A stretch of 53,747 nucleotides of DNA, taken from positions 1 through 53,747 of the forward strand of contig FLQS01000001.1 in assembly GCA_900078375.1 (NCBI GenBank), written 5' to 3'. The translations under genes and the position numbers were made by a program. Position 1 is the stretch's first letter. Every line of letters starts with the position of its first letter. The notes under the pieces are model-generated. The model saw only the letters and a program-made list of their open reading frames with translations, was not told the DNA's origin and made no database searches. The stretch is from an uncultured Mycobacterium sp. (GTDB lineage Bacteria; Actinomycetota; Actinomycetes; Mycobacteriales; Mycobacteriaceae). This document shows, piece by piece, positions 1-9,561 of this stretch.

Positions 1-162
1 CGGCAGCGCGGCCGCGGTGGGCTCCGGCGGAGCCAGCGCTGTCGACGACTGCTCGAACGGGCTCTGAGCCGGTTTCGACTCGGCGTGCTCAGAACACCCC
101 GAGAGGCTGAGCGCCGCCACGATTGTGGCGGCGCTCAGAACTCCGAACAGTGGATGATGCAT
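1..162 (-). CDS. lipoprotein, N-terminal part (cut by window edge)
   Basis: Reading on the minus strand from the ATG at 162 gives 54 codons without a stop to the window edge. The N terminus is a clear lipoprotein signal: short start, hydrophobic stretch, then the lipobox LSGC with the acylated cysteine at residue 23, followed by a Ser/Pro/Ala-rich linker. It begins 11 bp after the MTB12-like gene and is probably co-transcribed with it. In M. tuberculosis the lipoprotein gene lppK lies next to mpa in this divergent orientation, so this may be the LppK counterpart, but the conserved domain is outside the window and I cannot confirm it. Confidence 0.7.
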   Translation of the reverse strand, partial: MHHPLFGVLSAATIVAALSLSGCSEHAESKPAQSPFEQSSTALAPPEPTAAALP

Positions 163-173
163 CCAGTGGCGAC

Positions 174-665
174 TCAGCCGGCGCCTTGCATCAGCGCCAG
201 CGCCGACTGCTTGGTCAGCTGCCAGCCGGTGGGGCTGGGCCCTTCGATGAACTGAATGCTCTGGGTGGCGGTTTGGCCGTTGGGCGCGGTCGCGGTGACG
301 TTGGCCGTCGCGGCGGGGCCTTCCTGATCGATATCGACCACGTTGAAGCTCAACGGGAGCAACCCCTTGGCCGAGGCGTTGTTGAACGCCCGGTCGGCGC
401 CGATGCCCTCGATACGCCCCAGTCCGCCCTGGATGTAGGAGGCCTTGACGCCGGAGAACGATCCGCCGCCCTGGAGTCCGTCCAGGGTGGCGACCAGCTG
501 GCCTTGGAGCTCAGGAGCCGGCGCTTGCGGCAATGGTGCGCCGAAGACGACGGGCTGCACCGCCGGGGCCACCGGCGAGCTAAATGCAACCGATGTCACA
601 CCGGCGGCGGCGCCGCCGACGATGGCGGCGGCGGCAATGCCCGTGGCTAGCAGTTTTACAGTCAC
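174..665 (-). CDS. MTB12 (CFP-2)-like secreted protein
   Basis: The 163-residue product has an N-terminal signal peptide (about residues 1-32, Ala/Gly-rich core) and a mature part resembling the low-molecular-weight antigen MTB12/CFP-2 family. Shared features are the segment QPVVFGAPLP after the signal, a central G-G-L-G-R-I-E patch, LPLSFNV, and a C-terminal GW.LTK.SALALM.. stretch. The start is GTG with AGAGGA about 6 nt upstream. The protein should be exported by Sec; its function is not known, although family members are T-cell antigens. It is divergent from mpa and upstream of the truncated lipoprotein gene, with which it probably forms an operon. Confidence 0.85.
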   Translation of the reverse strand: MTVKLLATGIAAAAIVGGAAAGVTSVAFSSPVAPAVQPVVFGAPLPQAPAPELQGQLVATLDGLQGGGSFSGVKASYIQGGLGRIEGIGADRAFNNASAKGLLPLSFNVVDIDQEGPAATANVTATAPNGQTATQSIQFIEGPSPTGWQLTKQSALALMQGAG

Positions 666-698
666 GGCTGTCCTCTCGTTCGACCCGACTCGTTAGAA

Positions 699-726
699 AG
701 ATTAACAGTGTTGCCAGTGTGTCGAA
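699..726 (-). promoter_or_regulatory. possible promoter of the MTB12-like gene
   Basis: On the minus strand a TAATCT hexamer (704-699) fits the mycobacterial -10 TANNNT and sits 16 nt after TTCGAC (726-721), a weak -35. It would give a 5' UTR of about 30 nt containing the AGAGGA ribosome site. This is pattern only. Confidence 0.35.
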
Positions 727-747
727 ATTCCCCGAACGCACATGATC

Positions 748-753
748 TAGGTT
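748..753 (+). promoter_or_regulatory. possible -10 element for mpa
   Basis: TAGGTT fits TANNNT and lies 60 nt before the mpa ATG; a second candidate, TAGCGT, is at 761-766. Either would give a leadered transcript with the GAGAGGAG ribosome site near 800-806. Confidence 0.3.
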
Positions 754-813
754 GGGCCGGTAGCGTTGAGGTATCCGCCGCACCAACTCTCGGGTGCGGG
801 AGAGGAGCGCAAC

Positions 814-2625
814 ATGAGCGAGGCACAAGACCCCCAACTGTCGAGCGAGGATGCGGCCGAGCTTGAGGAGCTGCGCCGGGAGGCGTCGGTTCTTCGTGAG
901 CAGCTGGAGAACGCAGTAGGACAGGGCAGCGCCCGCAGTGCTCGTGATGTACATCAGCTCGAAGCCCGCATCGATTCTCTGGCCGCGCGTAACGCCAAAT
1001 TGATGGACACCCTCAAGGAGGCCCGCCAACAGCTACTCGCACTCCGCGAGGAGGTCGACCGGCTGGGTCAGCCGCCGAGCGGATACGGCGTTCTGTTGAC
1101 TGCCCACGACGACGACACCGTCGATGTCTTCACCTCCGGCCGCAAGATGCGGCTCACCTGCTCTCCCAATATCGACGTCAAGTCGCTGAAGCAAGGTCAG
1201 ACGGTCCGCCTCAACGAGGCCCTGACCGTCGTCGAGGCCGGCAACTACGAGTCGGTCGGCGAAATCAGCACATTGCGCGAAATCCTGGCCGACGGCCACC
1301 GCGCGCTGGTGGTCGGGCACGCCGACGAGGAACGTATCGTGTGGCTGGCCGAGCCCCTGGTCACCCAGGAAGATCTGCCGCCGGAACTCGCTGTCGGCCT
1401 GTCCGAGGCGGAGCTGAACCAGCGGCCCCGCAGACTGCGGCCGGGCGACTCGCTGCTGGTCGACACCAAGGCCGGGTATGCCTTCGAGCGCATCCCGAAG
1501 GCCGAGGTCGAGGACCTGGTGCTGGAAGAGGTGCCCGACGTCGCCTACAGCGATATCGGCGGCCTGACGCGGCAGATCGAGCAGATTCGCGACGCCGTCG
1601 AACTGCCGTTCCTGCACAAGGAGCTCTACCGCGAGTACGCGCTGCGGCCGCCTAAGGGTGTGCTGCTCTATGGTCCGCCCGGTTGCGGTAAGACGTTGAT
1701 CGCCAAGGCCGTTGCCAATTCACTGGCCAAGAAGATGGCTGAGGTGCGTGGCGACGACGCCCGCGAGGCGAAGTCCTACTTCCTCAACATCAAGGGCCCG
1801 GAGCTGCTGAACAAGTTCGTCGGCGAGACCGAACGGCACATCCGGCTGATCTTCCAGCGGGCCCGCGAAAAGGCTTCCGAGGGAACGCCGGTGATCGTGT
1901 TCTTCGACGAGATGGACTCCATCTTCCGCACCCGCGGTACCGGCGTGAGCTCGGACGTGGAGACGACGGTCGTGCCCCAGCTGCTCTCCGAGATCGACGG
2001 TGTGGAGGGGCTGGAGAACGTCATCGTGATCGGCGCCTCCAACCGCGAGGACATGATCGATCCGGCGATCCTGCGGCCCGGCCGGCTGGACGTCAAGATC
2101 AAGATCGAGCGGCCGGATGCCGAAGCGGCACTGGACATCTTCAGCAAGTACCTCACCGAGACGCTGCCGGTGAACGCCGATGATCTGGCCGAGTTCGGCG
2201 GCGACCGCGGGCTGTGCATCAGGGCGATGATCGAGAAGGTCGTCGACCGGATGTACGCCGAGATCGACGACAACCGGTTCCTGGAAGTCACCTATGCCAA
2301 CGGTGACAAGGAAGTCATGTACTTCAAGGACTTCAACTCGGGCGCGATGATTCAGAACGTCGTCGACCGGGCCAAGAAGTACGCGATCAAGTCGGTCCTG
2401 GAAACCGGGCAGAGAGGTCTGCGGATCCAGCACCTGCTCGACTCGATCGTCGACGAGTTCGCCGAGAACGAGGACCTGCCCAACACCACGAATCCCGATG
2501 ACTGGGCGCGGATTTCGGGCAAGAAGGGCGAGCGGATCGTCTACATCCGCACGCTGGTCACCGGCAAGAGCAGCAGTGCCAGCCGGGCCATCGACACCGA
2601 GTCGAACCTGGGTCAGTACCTCTAG
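814..2625 (+). CDS. mpa: proteasome-associated AAA+ ATPase Mpa/ARC
   Basis: Hexameric ATPase that recognises Pup, unfolds pupylated proteins and feeds them to the 20S core. I start at the ATG at 814 (603 residues, close to the 609 of M. tuberculosis), preceded by GAGAGGAG; an upstream in-frame start would add unrelated sequence. Visible parts: N-terminal coiled coil that binds Pup (about 15-85), double OB region (about 95-240), Walker A GPPGCGKT (287-294), Walker B with FFDE near 363-366, and the AAA+ C-terminal lid. The C terminus ends in GQYL, with the penultimate Tyr known to dock into the proteasome alpha ring. The gene is separate from dop-pup-prcBA by about 3.5 kb, as in M. tuberculosis. 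Confidence 0.97.
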   Translation: MSEAQDPQLSSEDAAELEELRREASVLREQLENAVGQGSARSARDVHQLEARIDSLAARNAKLMDTLKEARQQLLALREEVDRLGQPPSGYGVLLTAHDDDTVDVFTSGRKMRLTCSPNIDVKSLKQGQTVRLNEALTVVEAGNYESVGEISTLREILADGHRALVVGHADEERIVWLAEPLVTQEDLPPELAVGLSEAELNQRPRRLRPGDSLLVDTKAGYAFERIPKAEVEDLVLEEVPDVAYSDIGGLTRQIEQIRDAVELPFLHKELYREYALRPPKGVLLYGPPGCGKTLIAKAVANSLAKKMAEVRGDDAREAKSYFLNIKGPELLNKFVGETERHIRLIFQRAREKASEGTPVIVFFDEMDSIFRTRGTGVSSDVETTVVPQLLSEIDGVEGLENVIVIGASNREDMIDPAILRPGRLDVKIKIERPDAEAALDIFSKYLTETLPVNADDLAEFGGDRGLCIRAMIEKVVDRMYAEIDDNRFLEVTYANGDKEVMYFKDFNSGAMIQNVVDRAKKYAIKSVLETGQRGLRIQHLLDSIVDEFAENEDLPNTTNPDDWARISGKKGERIVYIRTLVTGKSSSASRAIDTESNLGQYL

Positions 2626-2654
2626 CGTCGTACTGCCCAGGTCCCGGCTGGACG

Positions 2655-2939
2655 TCAGCAGAGGTGCTGAGCGGCCGCGTTGTAGAAGAACGCGGCGTCC
2701 TTCGGCTCAACGCCGTCGGTGGTGCTGTCCGAAATTGACTGCAGCGTGGTCGCCTGCGGAACGCCGGCGGCGATGTCACTGCAGATGTGCTGTCCGACGG
2801 CCACGGCGGCGGAAACCGGTCCATTCCAGCCATCGTTGGCCAGCGTGGTGATGAACGAGTCCTGGTCGGCAGCGGCCGGTGCCGCGAGCGCGATGCCAAG
2901 TCCCAGGGCGGCGATGCCGGTGATGACGAATTTCTTCAT
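2655..2939 (-). CDS. secreted DUF732 protein
   Basis: A 94-residue protein with an N-terminal signal peptide ending around APAAAD, then a small helical domain of the DUF732 type common in mycobacteria: an F...L...G pattern, AVAVGQHICSD in the middle, and a C-terminal AAQHLC. The two cysteines could form a disulfide in the exported protein. AAAGGAAA lies just upstream of the ATG as ribosome site. It converges on mpa with about 30 bp between stops. Function is unknown; many such proteins are found in culture filtrate. It is an extra gene compared with the M. tuberculosis arrangement as I remember it. Confidence 0.85.
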   Translation of the reverse strand: MKKFVITGIAALGLGIALAAPAAADQDSFITTLANDGWNGPVSAAVAVGQHICSDIAAGVPQATTLQSISDSTTDGVEPKDAAFFYNAAAQHLC

Positions 2940-3074
2940 GTTGGTTTCCTTTGCCCCGAATTGTGCGTCTCTGCCGATGCTGGCGGCGCACGATTGCCGC
3001 AGTTTATGGGAAGAGACGCCTTACGGGAGCGATATCGTCGTCCGCGTAAGTTTGTTACAGGGCACTTTTTGAAT

Positions 3075-3686
3075 TCAAAATTCCAGAGAATAGCTATTTG
3101 CGAAATCGTCTTGGGTGACGTGCGCGTTGCGGGTCGTGGTGTCCACACTGAGCCGCTCTGTCAGCGTGCGGGTTTCATAGCGCCAGCCCTCCGGCAGGGT
3201 CAGTCGTTCAGCCAAGTCCGGCAGACTGGTCAGGCCGAGGCTGGCGTCCACGCCTTGGCTGTAGGTCTGCATGACCCAGCGTTGCCCCTGCGGGTCCACG
3301 AGCTCGAAAATCGGCCGGCCCGCGTCGAAGTTGAACACCGTCTTGCGATCCACTTGATTGACGCTGTAGGGAGCGGGGCTCATCGACGACAGCTTGACGG
3401 TGGCCTGCCGCATCATCTCGATACCGCCGAACGTCTTGGTGTCGGGCTTGCCCCGCGCATCTTTCTCGATGCTGCTCATCAGCCAGTGCCGTGGGCCGTT
3501 CAACAGCGCCGCGACCGCGCCGTGCTCCTTGGCGATCGCGTCGGCGTCGAGCTTGTCCCACAGTTCGGCGGGGCAGTCGTTGAGTGGAAAGCTGCAATAG
3601 ACACTGGCTTCCGGGCCGTCCTCGCCGGCCGTCACCAGCAGCACCTCTCCATAACGCCGATCGAACACGTCATTGCGTTCTGTCAT
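3075..3686 (-). CDS. conserved protein of unknown function (Rv2114-like)
   Basis: A 203-residue soluble protein without signal or membrane segment. I do not recognise a domain. Length and position match M. tuberculosis Rv2114, which lies between mpa and the Rv2113 membrane protein in the same relative orientation. The start overlaps the end of the upstream membrane-protein gene by 17 bp, indicating one transcript and coupled translation. The sequence has a conserved-looking centre (GPRHWLMSSIEKDARG, then FGGIEMM) and a C-terminal half that mentions PIFELVDPQGQRWVMQ, a beta-rich pattern. The constant linkage to proteasome genes suggests conserved synteny, but there is no direct evidence for a role in pupylation. 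Confidence 0.8.
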   Translation of the reverse strand: MTERNDVFDRRYGEVLLVTAGEDGPEASVYCSFPLNDCPAELWDKLDADAIAKEHGAVAALLNGPRHWLMSSIEKDARGKPDTKTFGGIEMMRQATVKLSSMSPAPYSVNQVDRKTVFNFDAGRPIFELVDPQGQRWVMQTYSQGVDASLGLTSLPDLAERLTLPEGWRYETRTLTERLSVDTTTRNAHVTQDDFANSYSLEF

Positions 3687-4833
3687 CGCGTGTCTCCATC
3701 TCCAGGTAGGCGTCGCGGCCGGCCAGGCTTACCGCGACGTCGGCGATCAAGGGGTCAAAGAACCGCTGCCGGTACAGCGGGTCGACGCTGGTGCTGACGG
3801 TGAAGTACAGCCCTGACAACACCGCTACGAACAGAGACGTATGCACCACGGTCTGGGGTATCGGCACATGGATGCCGAACCATGTTCCGGCACAAGGCGG
3901 TTGACCGACCGGGCAGGATTGCTCACCCGACCACAGCACGGTCACGTCGTCGGGGATCGCGATCGTTCCCAGCGCCAGGAAGAACGCGAACAGCCCGGTG
4001 GTGAAGAACACCACCTGGATCGCCTGCGCGACGACCATCACCGCGACGACGTTCACCTGCTCGGCCAGCGACAGCGGCGTTCGGGCCGGGTCGGATTCTC
4101 CTACCAGCGGGGTGTCGGCCAGCAGCGTCGCGGTGTCGCGCTCGTCGGAGCGGTCATCGCGCAGCGCCTTCACCTCGTCGCGAATCGTGACCACCATGAA
4201 GACGACTGCCACCAACGCGAGGAAACCGATTGTCTGCCAGAGCCGTTCGCGGGTCATTCGCGCGGATAGCTGCCACAGTTCGCCGGTGAAATACACCACC
4301 ACCGTCAACATCAGCAGCGGCAACGCGCGGCTCATCAACGTTCCGAGCGCACCGAACTGGACCCAGGCAAACCGGAACGCCCACAACACAATCGACCCGA
4401 TGCCCAGATACGTCAGCCACACCGCCAGCACCGCGACGAGGCCGAAACCGGCGACCTCGGCCGCGGTCAGGCCCGTCCAGCCGCGGTCGGCCAGTGGGAA
4501 GCCGATCACGAACAGTGCCATCACCACCAGTGCGGCGCTGCGCCGCCCGGCCTCGCTGCGAGTCGTGCCGGCCTGGTGCAGCAGGTAGAGGACGAAGGGC
4601 GCGGCAGTCAGCACGCCGGCCATGATCGCCAGCCGTAGGACGGTGCCGAATTCGGCGCTGCCGTCACTGAAATCGGCGATCAAGGCGGTCAGGGCGATCA
4701 AGGCGCCGATACCGCTGACCACCGGGGCCGAACGCACGATCAAAGCCCGCGAGCGCACCCGGCGGGTCAGCACCAATGGCAGCCCCCGGCCCAGAAACCA
4801 CTCCTGGACTTCTCTGGTGTCGGCGGCGGTCAT
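3670..4833 (-). CDS. multi-pass membrane protein (Rv2113-like), copy 1
   Basis: The 387-residue protein has about eight to nine hydrophobic segments and an N-terminal signature WFLGRGLPLVLTRR..R..I.RSAP that is repeated in its neighbour. Near the C terminus is YRQRFFDPLIADVAVSLAGRD, also shared with the neighbour. It matches in size and place the M. tuberculosis integral membrane protein Rv2113. The ATG at 4833 follows the stop of the paralogous gene by one base, and its 3' end overlaps the Rv2114-like gene, so the three genes form one operon that is divergent from dop. Function unknown. Confidence 0.85.
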   Translation of the reverse strand: MTAADTREVQEWFLGRGLPLVLTRRVRSRALIVRSAPVVSGIGALIALTALIADFSDGSAEFGTVLRLAIMAGVLTAAPFVLYLLHQAGTTRSEAGRRSAALVVMALFVIGFPLADRGWTGLTAAEVAGFGLVAVLAVWLTYLGIGSIVLWAFRFAWVQFGALGTLMSRALPLLMLTVVVYFTGELWQLSARMTRERLWQTIGFLALVAVVFMVVTIRDEVKALRDDRSDERDTATLLADTPLVGESDPARTPLSLAEQVNVVAVMVVAQAIQVVFFTTGLFAFFLALGTIAIPDDVTVLWSGEQSCPVGQPPCAGTWFGIHVPIPQTVVHTSLFVAVLSGLYFTVSTSVDPLYRQRFFDPLIADVAVSLAGRDAYLEMETRDDRTQ

Positions 4834-4834
4834 G

Positions 4835-5977
4835 TCACCGACCCCGCCGTGAGGAGCGGTATCGGTCGCGCGCCACCAATGTCAGACGCACATCGTCCAG
4901 CAGCGGGTCGAGGAATTGCGAGCGGTATTCCTTGTCGGTCACCGCCTTTGCCGCCAAATACATGAAGGTGATGGCGGTCAGCATCATGGTCGTTTGAATC
5001 AGCGGGTCGGGAACGGGCAGCGTCATGCCGAGGATATGGCCGTCGTTACTGCCGGCGCCGCGTGTCCAGGAGTCCAGCAGCGGCGGGCTCAGCACGATCA
5101 GCCCGAGCACCATGAAGATCGTGCCGGTGGCCAGCGCGACGGTCAGCACCTGACCCACTTGCGAGGCGGCGACGACGAACACCACGTTGGCGCGTTCGGG
5201 CCGGGACAACGGATCGGCGCCCGACTCGTCGGCAATGCCCTCGAACGGTGTGCCGGCCAGCCGATCCTGGTCCTCGAGCGCGGGCTCGGGCGCCTCCAGG
5301 ATCGGGCGGACTCGCTCCATGGTGCTCGAGATCAAGAACGCCGAGGCGATCAGGAACAGGAAGCCGATGGCCAGCCACAGTCGCTCGCGGCTGACGATCG
5401 CCGCCATCAACCAGACATATGTGTTGAAGAACACCAGGAAGGTGAGCAGCACCACCGGCAGCGCGCGGACGAACATGCCGCTGGCCAGCGCGAGGTTCGA
5501 CATCGTGTCCCGCGCCGCCCAGCCCAGAATCGAGCCGATGCCCGAGGCCGTGGCCACCAGGATGACGCCGATGGCGATCGCCGACACGACCAGATTCACG
5601 AATTCCCGCGGGCTGGGGCCGCCGAAAATGCACCCGAGGACGATCACCACCAGAGACACGTTCGCGGCAACCACACGTTTGAGGGGGGTGCGGATCCGCG
5701 ACACCAACCAGCCGGCCAGACCTGCGACGGGCAGCACCAGCACCACCAGGGCGAGCAGGAATCCCTCGGTCACCGTCGGATGGCCATCGATGTCGATGGT
5801 GTGCTTGCCCGACAACGCCACCACCAGAATGGAGTTGGCAGCCACCACAGCCAGACCGGCCAGCGCGGGAGCCGAGCGACCCCACACTCGCCGGATCAGG
5901 GCGCCGCGGCGTACCACGGCGGGAAGCCCTCGAACCAGAAACCACCGCTCTTCGGCATAGCGGTCGGGTGATGTCAT
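4835..5977 (-). CDS. multi-pass membrane protein (Rv2113-like), copy 2
   Basis: A 380-residue polytopic membrane protein paralogous to the gene that follows it. Both share the N-terminal WFL.RGLP motif followed by an R..IRR..GRSAP stretch, the hydrophobic pattern, a cytoplasmic acidic loop before ...L.R.E..NVV.V, and the C-terminal YR.QF.DPL..DV...L..RD. This is the first gene of the operon. Its start is 129 bp from the dop start on the other strand, so the two units share a divergent control region. The tandem pair looks like a lineage-specific duplication of a gene that is single in M. tuberculosis as I recall it. No enzymatic motif is visible. Confidence 0.83.
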   Translation of the reverse strand: MTSPDRYAEERWFLVRGLPAVVRRGALIRRVWGRSAPALAGLAVVAANSILVVALSGKHTIDIDGHPTVTEGFLLALVVLVLPVAGLAGWLVSRIRTPLKRVVAANVSLVVIVLGCIFGGPSPREFVNLVVSAIAIGVILVATASGIGSILGWAARDTMSNLALASGMFVRALPVVLLTFLVFFNTYVWLMAAIVSRERLWLAIGFLFLIASAFLISSTMERVRPILEAPEPALEDQDRLAGTPFEGIADESGADPLSRPERANVVFVVAASQVGQVLTVALATGTIFMVLGLIVLSPPLLDSWTRGAGSNDGHILGMTLPVPDPLIQTTMMLTAITFMYLAAKAVTDKEYRSQFLDPLLDDVRLTLVARDRYRSSRRGR

Positions 5978-6093
5978 CGTTGCGCGGCTCCGATGTGGAG
6001 ACTCTTTCTACGGACGCGGTGGGTGAGGTCACCCTAGCGGGAAGTGGCCCCGTCCACGCACGAGGCGCGCGACACCGCTTACTGCAGGCCCCG

Positions 6094-6099
6094 TAGGCT
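6094..6099 (+). promoter_or_regulatory. -10 element of leaderless dop transcript
   Basis: TAGGCT (TANNNT) ends exactly 7 nt before the dop ATG, so transcription should start at or next to the A of the start codon. No ribosome site is present upstream, which fits a leaderless message. Confidence 0.6.
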
Positions 6100-6106
6100 G
6101 GCGGCC

Positions 6107-7615
6107 ATGCAACGGATCATCGGGACGGAGGTCGAATACGGCATCTCGTCGCCGTCCGATCCGACCGCCAATCCGATCCTGACCTCGACGCAGGCGGTGC
6201 TGGCATACGCCGCGGCCGCAGGCATTCAGCGTGCCAAGCGCACCCGGTGGGACTACGAGGTGGAGTCGCCTCTGCGCGACGCCAGGGGATTCGACCTCAG
6301 CCGGTCGTCGGGGCCGCCGCCGGTGGTCGACGCCGACGAGGTCGGCGCCGCCAACATGATCCTGACCAACGGCGCCCGGCTCTACGTCGACCACGCCCAC
6401 CCGGAGTATTCGGCTCCCGAGGTCACCGATCCGATGGACGCGGTGATCTGGGACAAGGCCGGCGAGCGGGTGATGGAGGCCGCGGCCCGGCACGTCGCCA
6501 GCGTGCCAGGCGCGGCCAAGCTGCAGCTGTACAAGAACAACGTCGATGGCAAGGGTGCCTCCTACGGCACGCACGAGAACTATCTGATGAGCCGCCAGAC
6601 ACCGTTCTCGGCGGTCATCGCGGGGTTCACGCCGTTCCTGGTATCCCGCCAGGTCGTCACGGGTTCGGGCCGGGTCGGTATTGGACCCTCCGGTGACGAG
6701 CCCGGTTTCCAGCTGTCCCAGCGTGCCGACTACATCGAGGTCGAGGTCGGGCTGGAGACCACCCTCAAGCGCGGCATCATCAACACCCGCGACGAGCCGC
6801 ATGCCGACGCCGACAAGTACCGGCGGCTGCACGTCATCATCGGCGATGCCAACCTCGCCGAGACGTCGACGTATCTGAAGGTGGGCACCGCGTCGCTGGT
6901 ACTCGATCTGATCGAGGAAGGCCCCCAATTCGGCCTGGATCTCTCGGATCTGGCGTTGGCCCGTCCGGTGCACGCGGTGCACGTGATCAGCCGGGACCCG
7001 TCGCTGCGGGCCACGGTGGCGCTGGCCGACGGCCGCGAGCTGACCGCGCTGGCCATGCAGCGCATCTACCTGGACCGGGTGGCCAAGCTGGTGGACGCCC
7101 GCGATCCCGATCCGAGTGCCTCACTCGTCGTCGAAACCTGGGCGCACGTGCTTGACCTGCTGGAACGCGATCCGATGGAGTGTGCTGAGCTGCTGGACTG
7201 GCCAGCCAAGCTGCGGCTTCTGGAAGGCTTCCGGCAGCGGGAGAACCTCGGCTGGTCGGCGCCGCGGCTGCATCTGGTCGATCTGCAGTACTCCGATGTT
7301 CGGCTCGACAAGGGTCTCTACAACCGGCTCGTGGCGCGCGGATCGATGAAACGTCTCGTCACCGAGCAACAGGTGCTCGACGCCGTCGACAACCCGCCGA
7401 CCGACACCAGGGCGTACTTCCGCGGCGAATGCCTGCGCCGGTTCGGCGCGGACATCGCGGCGGCGAGCTGGGACTCGGTGATCTTCGATCTGGGCGGCGA
7501 TTCGCTGGTGCGGATTCCGACTCTCGAGCCACTGCGGGGCAGCAAAGCCCACGTCGGTGCCTTGCTCGACTCGGTCGACAGCGCAGCGCAACTCGTGGAA
7601 CAACTCACGACCTGA
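6107..7615 (+). CDS. dop: Pup deamidase/depupylase Dop
   Basis: Dop converts the C-terminal Gln of Pup to Glu so that PafA can use it, and also removes Pup from tagged proteins. The start at 6107 gives 502 residues beginning [12 protein letters not shown], the conserved N terminus that carries the Mg-ATP-binding glutamate in the GTEVEYG motif; longer versions would add unrelated sequence. Asp95 in [14 protein letters not shown] is the position of the essential catalytic aspartate. The Dop-specific loop (about residues 40-75) is present. Further glutamine-synthetase-like motifs are SYGTHENY and [20 protein letters not shown]. It lies upstream of pup, prcB and prcA, as in other actinobacteria, and is paralogous to pafA at 12646. 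Confidence 0.96.
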   Translation: MQRIIGTEVEYGISSPSDPTANPILTSTQAVLAYAAAAGIQRAKRTRWDYEVESPLRDARGFDLSRSSGPPPVVDADEVGAANMILTNGARLYVDHAHPEYSAPEVTDPMDAVIWDKAGERVMEAAARHVASVPGAAKLQLYKNNVDGKGASYGTHENYLMSRQTPFSAVIAGFTPFLVSRQVVTGSGRVGIGPSGDEPGFQLSQRADYIEVEVGLETTLKRGIINTRDEPHADADKYRRLHVIIGDANLAETSTYLKVGTASLVLDLIEEGPQFGLDLSDLALARPVHAVHVISRDPSLRATVALADGRELTALAMQRIYLDRVAKLVDARDPDPSASLVVETWAHVLDLLERDPMECAELLDWPAKLRLLEGFRQRENLGWSAPRLHLVDLQYSDVRLDKGLYNRLVARGSMKRLVTEQQVLDAVDNPPTDTRAYFRGECLRRFGADIAAASWDSVIFDLGGDSLVRIPTLEPLRGSKAHVGALLDSVDSAAQLVEQLTT

Positions 7616-7720
7616 CATTCGTTAGAGGGAGCAATACCGATCTCGACCGGTAGTGTGAAGGAACCGGTGGCCCGGGCCGAATGGCCCGACACAGTCGCCG
7701 ATAACGAGCAGGAGGCAGCG

Positions 7721-7915
7721 ATGGCTCAAGAGCAGACCAAGCGCGGTGGTGGTGGCGGCGAGGATGACGACGTCTCCAGCAACGGCGCCGGCGGCCAGGA
7801 GCGTCGCGACAAGCTCGCCGAGGAGACCGACGATCTGCTCGACGAGATCGATGACGTCCTCGAGGAGAACGCCGAGGACTTCGTGCGCGCATATGTCCAA
7901 AAGGGCGGACAGTGA
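7721..7915 (+). CDS. pup: prokaryotic ubiquitin-like protein Pup
   Basis: The 64-residue modifier is intrinsically disordered apart from a C-terminal helix-forming region (about 21-58) that binds Mpa. It ends in GGQ, so Dop must deamidate the last residue before ligation. The acidic C-terminal half ([19 protein letters not shown]) contains the Mpa/Dop/PafA contact surface, and a Gly-rich stretch follows the N-terminal [10 protein letters not shown]. The ATG at 7721 has a perfect AGGAGG at 7710-7715; an in-frame GTG at 7655 would add 22 residues foreign to Pup and has no ribosome site, so I reject it. The stop overlaps the prcB start by four bases (GTGA), giving coupled translation. Confidence 0.97.
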   Translation: MAQEQTKRGGGGGEDDDVSSNGAGGQERRDKLAEETDDLLDEIDDVLEENAEDFVRAYVQKGGQ

Positions 7916-8790
7916 CCTGGCCTTTTTCCGATCGCCTGGCCACTAGTTCACCCCTCACGGATCTATCCTCGTTTTCCGATTTTCTGCGGCGGGAAGCTCC
8001 GCAACTGCTGCCGACCAGCACCGGAGCAACCGGTGCTCTACCGGGTGACGCGCTGCCGCACGGCACCACGATCGTCGCGCTGAAATATCCGGGCGGGGTC
8101 CTGATCGCCGGTGATCGCCGTTCGACGCAGGGCAACATGATCGCCGGCCGCGACGTGCAAAAGGTGTACATCACCGACGACTACACGGCCACCGGCATCG
8201 CCGGCACCGCGGCGATCGCCGTCGAATTCGCCCGGCTGTACGCGGTCGAGCTGGAGCACTACGAAAAGGTCGAAGGCGTCCCGCTGACGTTCCCCGGCAA
8301 GGTGAACCGGCTCTCGACGATGGTGCGCGGCAATCTCGGTGCGGCACTGCAGGGATTCGTCGCACTGCCGCTGCTGGTGGGTTACGACCTCGACGATTCG
8401 AATCCGGTAGGGGCGGGACGGATCGTCTCGTTCGACGCCGCCGGCGGCTGGAACATCGAAGAAGAGGGCTACCAGTCGGTCGGCTCCGGTTCGATCTTCG
8501 CCAAGTCGTCGATCAAGAAGCTCTATCCCAGTGTCACCGACGCTGATTCGGCGCTGCGGGCGGCCGTCGAGGCGCTCTACGACGCCGCCGACGACGACTC
8601 CGCCACCGGCGGGCCCGACCTGGTGCGCGGCATCTTCCCGACCGCTGTCACCATCGAGGCCGAAGGTGCGGCCGACGTGGCCGAGCAGCGGATTTCGGCA
8701 CTGGCTCGTGAGGTGATCGAAAAGCGTACCCGGACCAACTCATTCGGGCCCGGCAGCGGCCCCAGCAACGAAGCACCGCGGGTGGACTAA
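7912..8790 (+). CDS. prcB: 20S proteasome beta subunit PrcB
   Basis: The catalytic subunit of the 20S core is made as a 292-residue precursor starting at a GTG that overlaps the pup stop. Residues 1-51 are the propeptide. Autocleavage in [13 protein letters not shown] leaves Thr52 as N-terminal nucleophile, in the same context as in M. tuberculosis. Other Ntn-hydrolase landmarks are the AGDRRSTQG segment (Asp near 17 and Arg near 19 of the mature chain), a lysine in [13 protein letters not shown], and GSGSIFAKS. The gene directly precedes prcA with no gap. The product assembles as the two inner heptameric rings. Confidence 0.97.
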   Translation: MTWPFSDRLATSSPLTDLSSFSDFLRREAPQLLPTSTGATGALPGDALPHGTTIVALKYPGGVLIAGDRRSTQGNMIAGRDVQKVYITDDYTATGIAGTAAIAVEFARLYAVELEHYEKVEGVPLTFPGKVNRLSTMVRGNLGAALQGFVALPLLVGYDLDDSNPVGAGRIVSFDAAGGWNIEEEGYQSVGSGSIFAKSSIKKLYPSVTDADSALRAAVEALYDAADDDSATGGPDLVRGIFPTAVTIEAEGAADVAEQRISALAREVIEKRTRTNSFGPGSGPSNEAPRVD

Positions 8791-9561
8791 GTGAGCTTTC
8801 CATATTTCATCTCGCCCGAGCAGGCGATGCGCGAGCGTTCGGAGCTCGCGCGCAAGGGCATTGCCCGTGGCCGCAGTGTGGTCGTCCTCGCCTATGACTC
8901 CGGCATCTTGTTCGTCGCGGAGAACCCCTCGCGGTCGTTGCAGAAGGTCAGCGAGCTCTATGACCGGGTCGGCTTCGCCGCGGTGGGCCGATTCAACGAG
9001 TTCGACAACCTGCGCCGGGGTGGTATTCAGTTCGCCGACACCCGGGGCTACGCCTATGACCGTCGCGACGTGACGGGGCGTCAGCTCGCCAACGTCTACG
9101 CGCAGACCCTCGGTACGATCTTCACCGAGCAGGCCAAGCCGTACGAGGTCGAGCTGTGTGTAGCCGAGGTGGCTCACTACGGCGAAACGAAAGCCCCTGA
9201 GCTGTACCGCATCACCTATGACGGGTCGATCGCCGACGAACCGCATTTCGTCGTGATGGGCGGCACCACCGAACCGATCATCAACGCGCTCAAGGAGTCC
9301 TACTCCGAGAACGCCCCACTCGCCGATGCGGTCCAGATCGCCCTCGCGGCGTTGCAGGCGGGCATCAACGGCACCAGCACCAGCAGCACGCCGCCAGCCG
9401 AGCCGCGCGTTCTCGGCCCCGCCACGCTCGAGGTCGCCATCCTGGACGCCAAGCGGCCACGGCGGGCGTTCCGGCGGATCACCGGCTCGGCGCTGGATGC
9501 GCTTCTGCCCAAGGCGGATACCGCGACGGCCGATGAGCCCGCCGCGGGAGAAGACTCCTGA
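8791..9561 (+). CDS. prcA: 20S proteasome alpha subunit PrcA
   Basis: The non-catalytic outer-ring subunit of the 20S core has 256 residues. It starts at a GTG that immediately follows the prcB stop codon. The N terminus [20 protein letters not shown] is the conserved alpha-subunit gate segment and H0 helix, and the chain continues with [27 protein letters not shown]. There is no N-terminal Thr nucleophile. The C-terminal 50 residues are Ala/Glu/Asp-rich and probably disordered. The HbYX-like tail of Mpa docks between alpha subunits. The stop codon overlaps the proposed CTG start of the following SDR gene. Confidence 0.97.
   Translation: MSFPYFISPEQAMRERSELARKGIARGRSVVVLAYDSGILFVAENPSRSLQKVSELYDRVGFAAVGRFNEFDNLRRGGIQFADTRGYAYDRRDVTGRQLANVYAQTLGTIFTEQAKPYEVELCVAEVAHYGETKAPELYRITYDGSIADEPHFVVMGGTTEPIINALKESYSENAPLADAVQIALAALQAGINGTSTSSTPPAEPRVLGPATLEVAILDAKRPRRAFRRITGSALDALLPKADTATADEPAAGEDS

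Noticed and set aside
7655..7720. N-terminal extension of Pup from an in-frame GTG
   Set aside because: AGGAGG points to the ATG at 7721, and the resulting 64-residue product has the family length.
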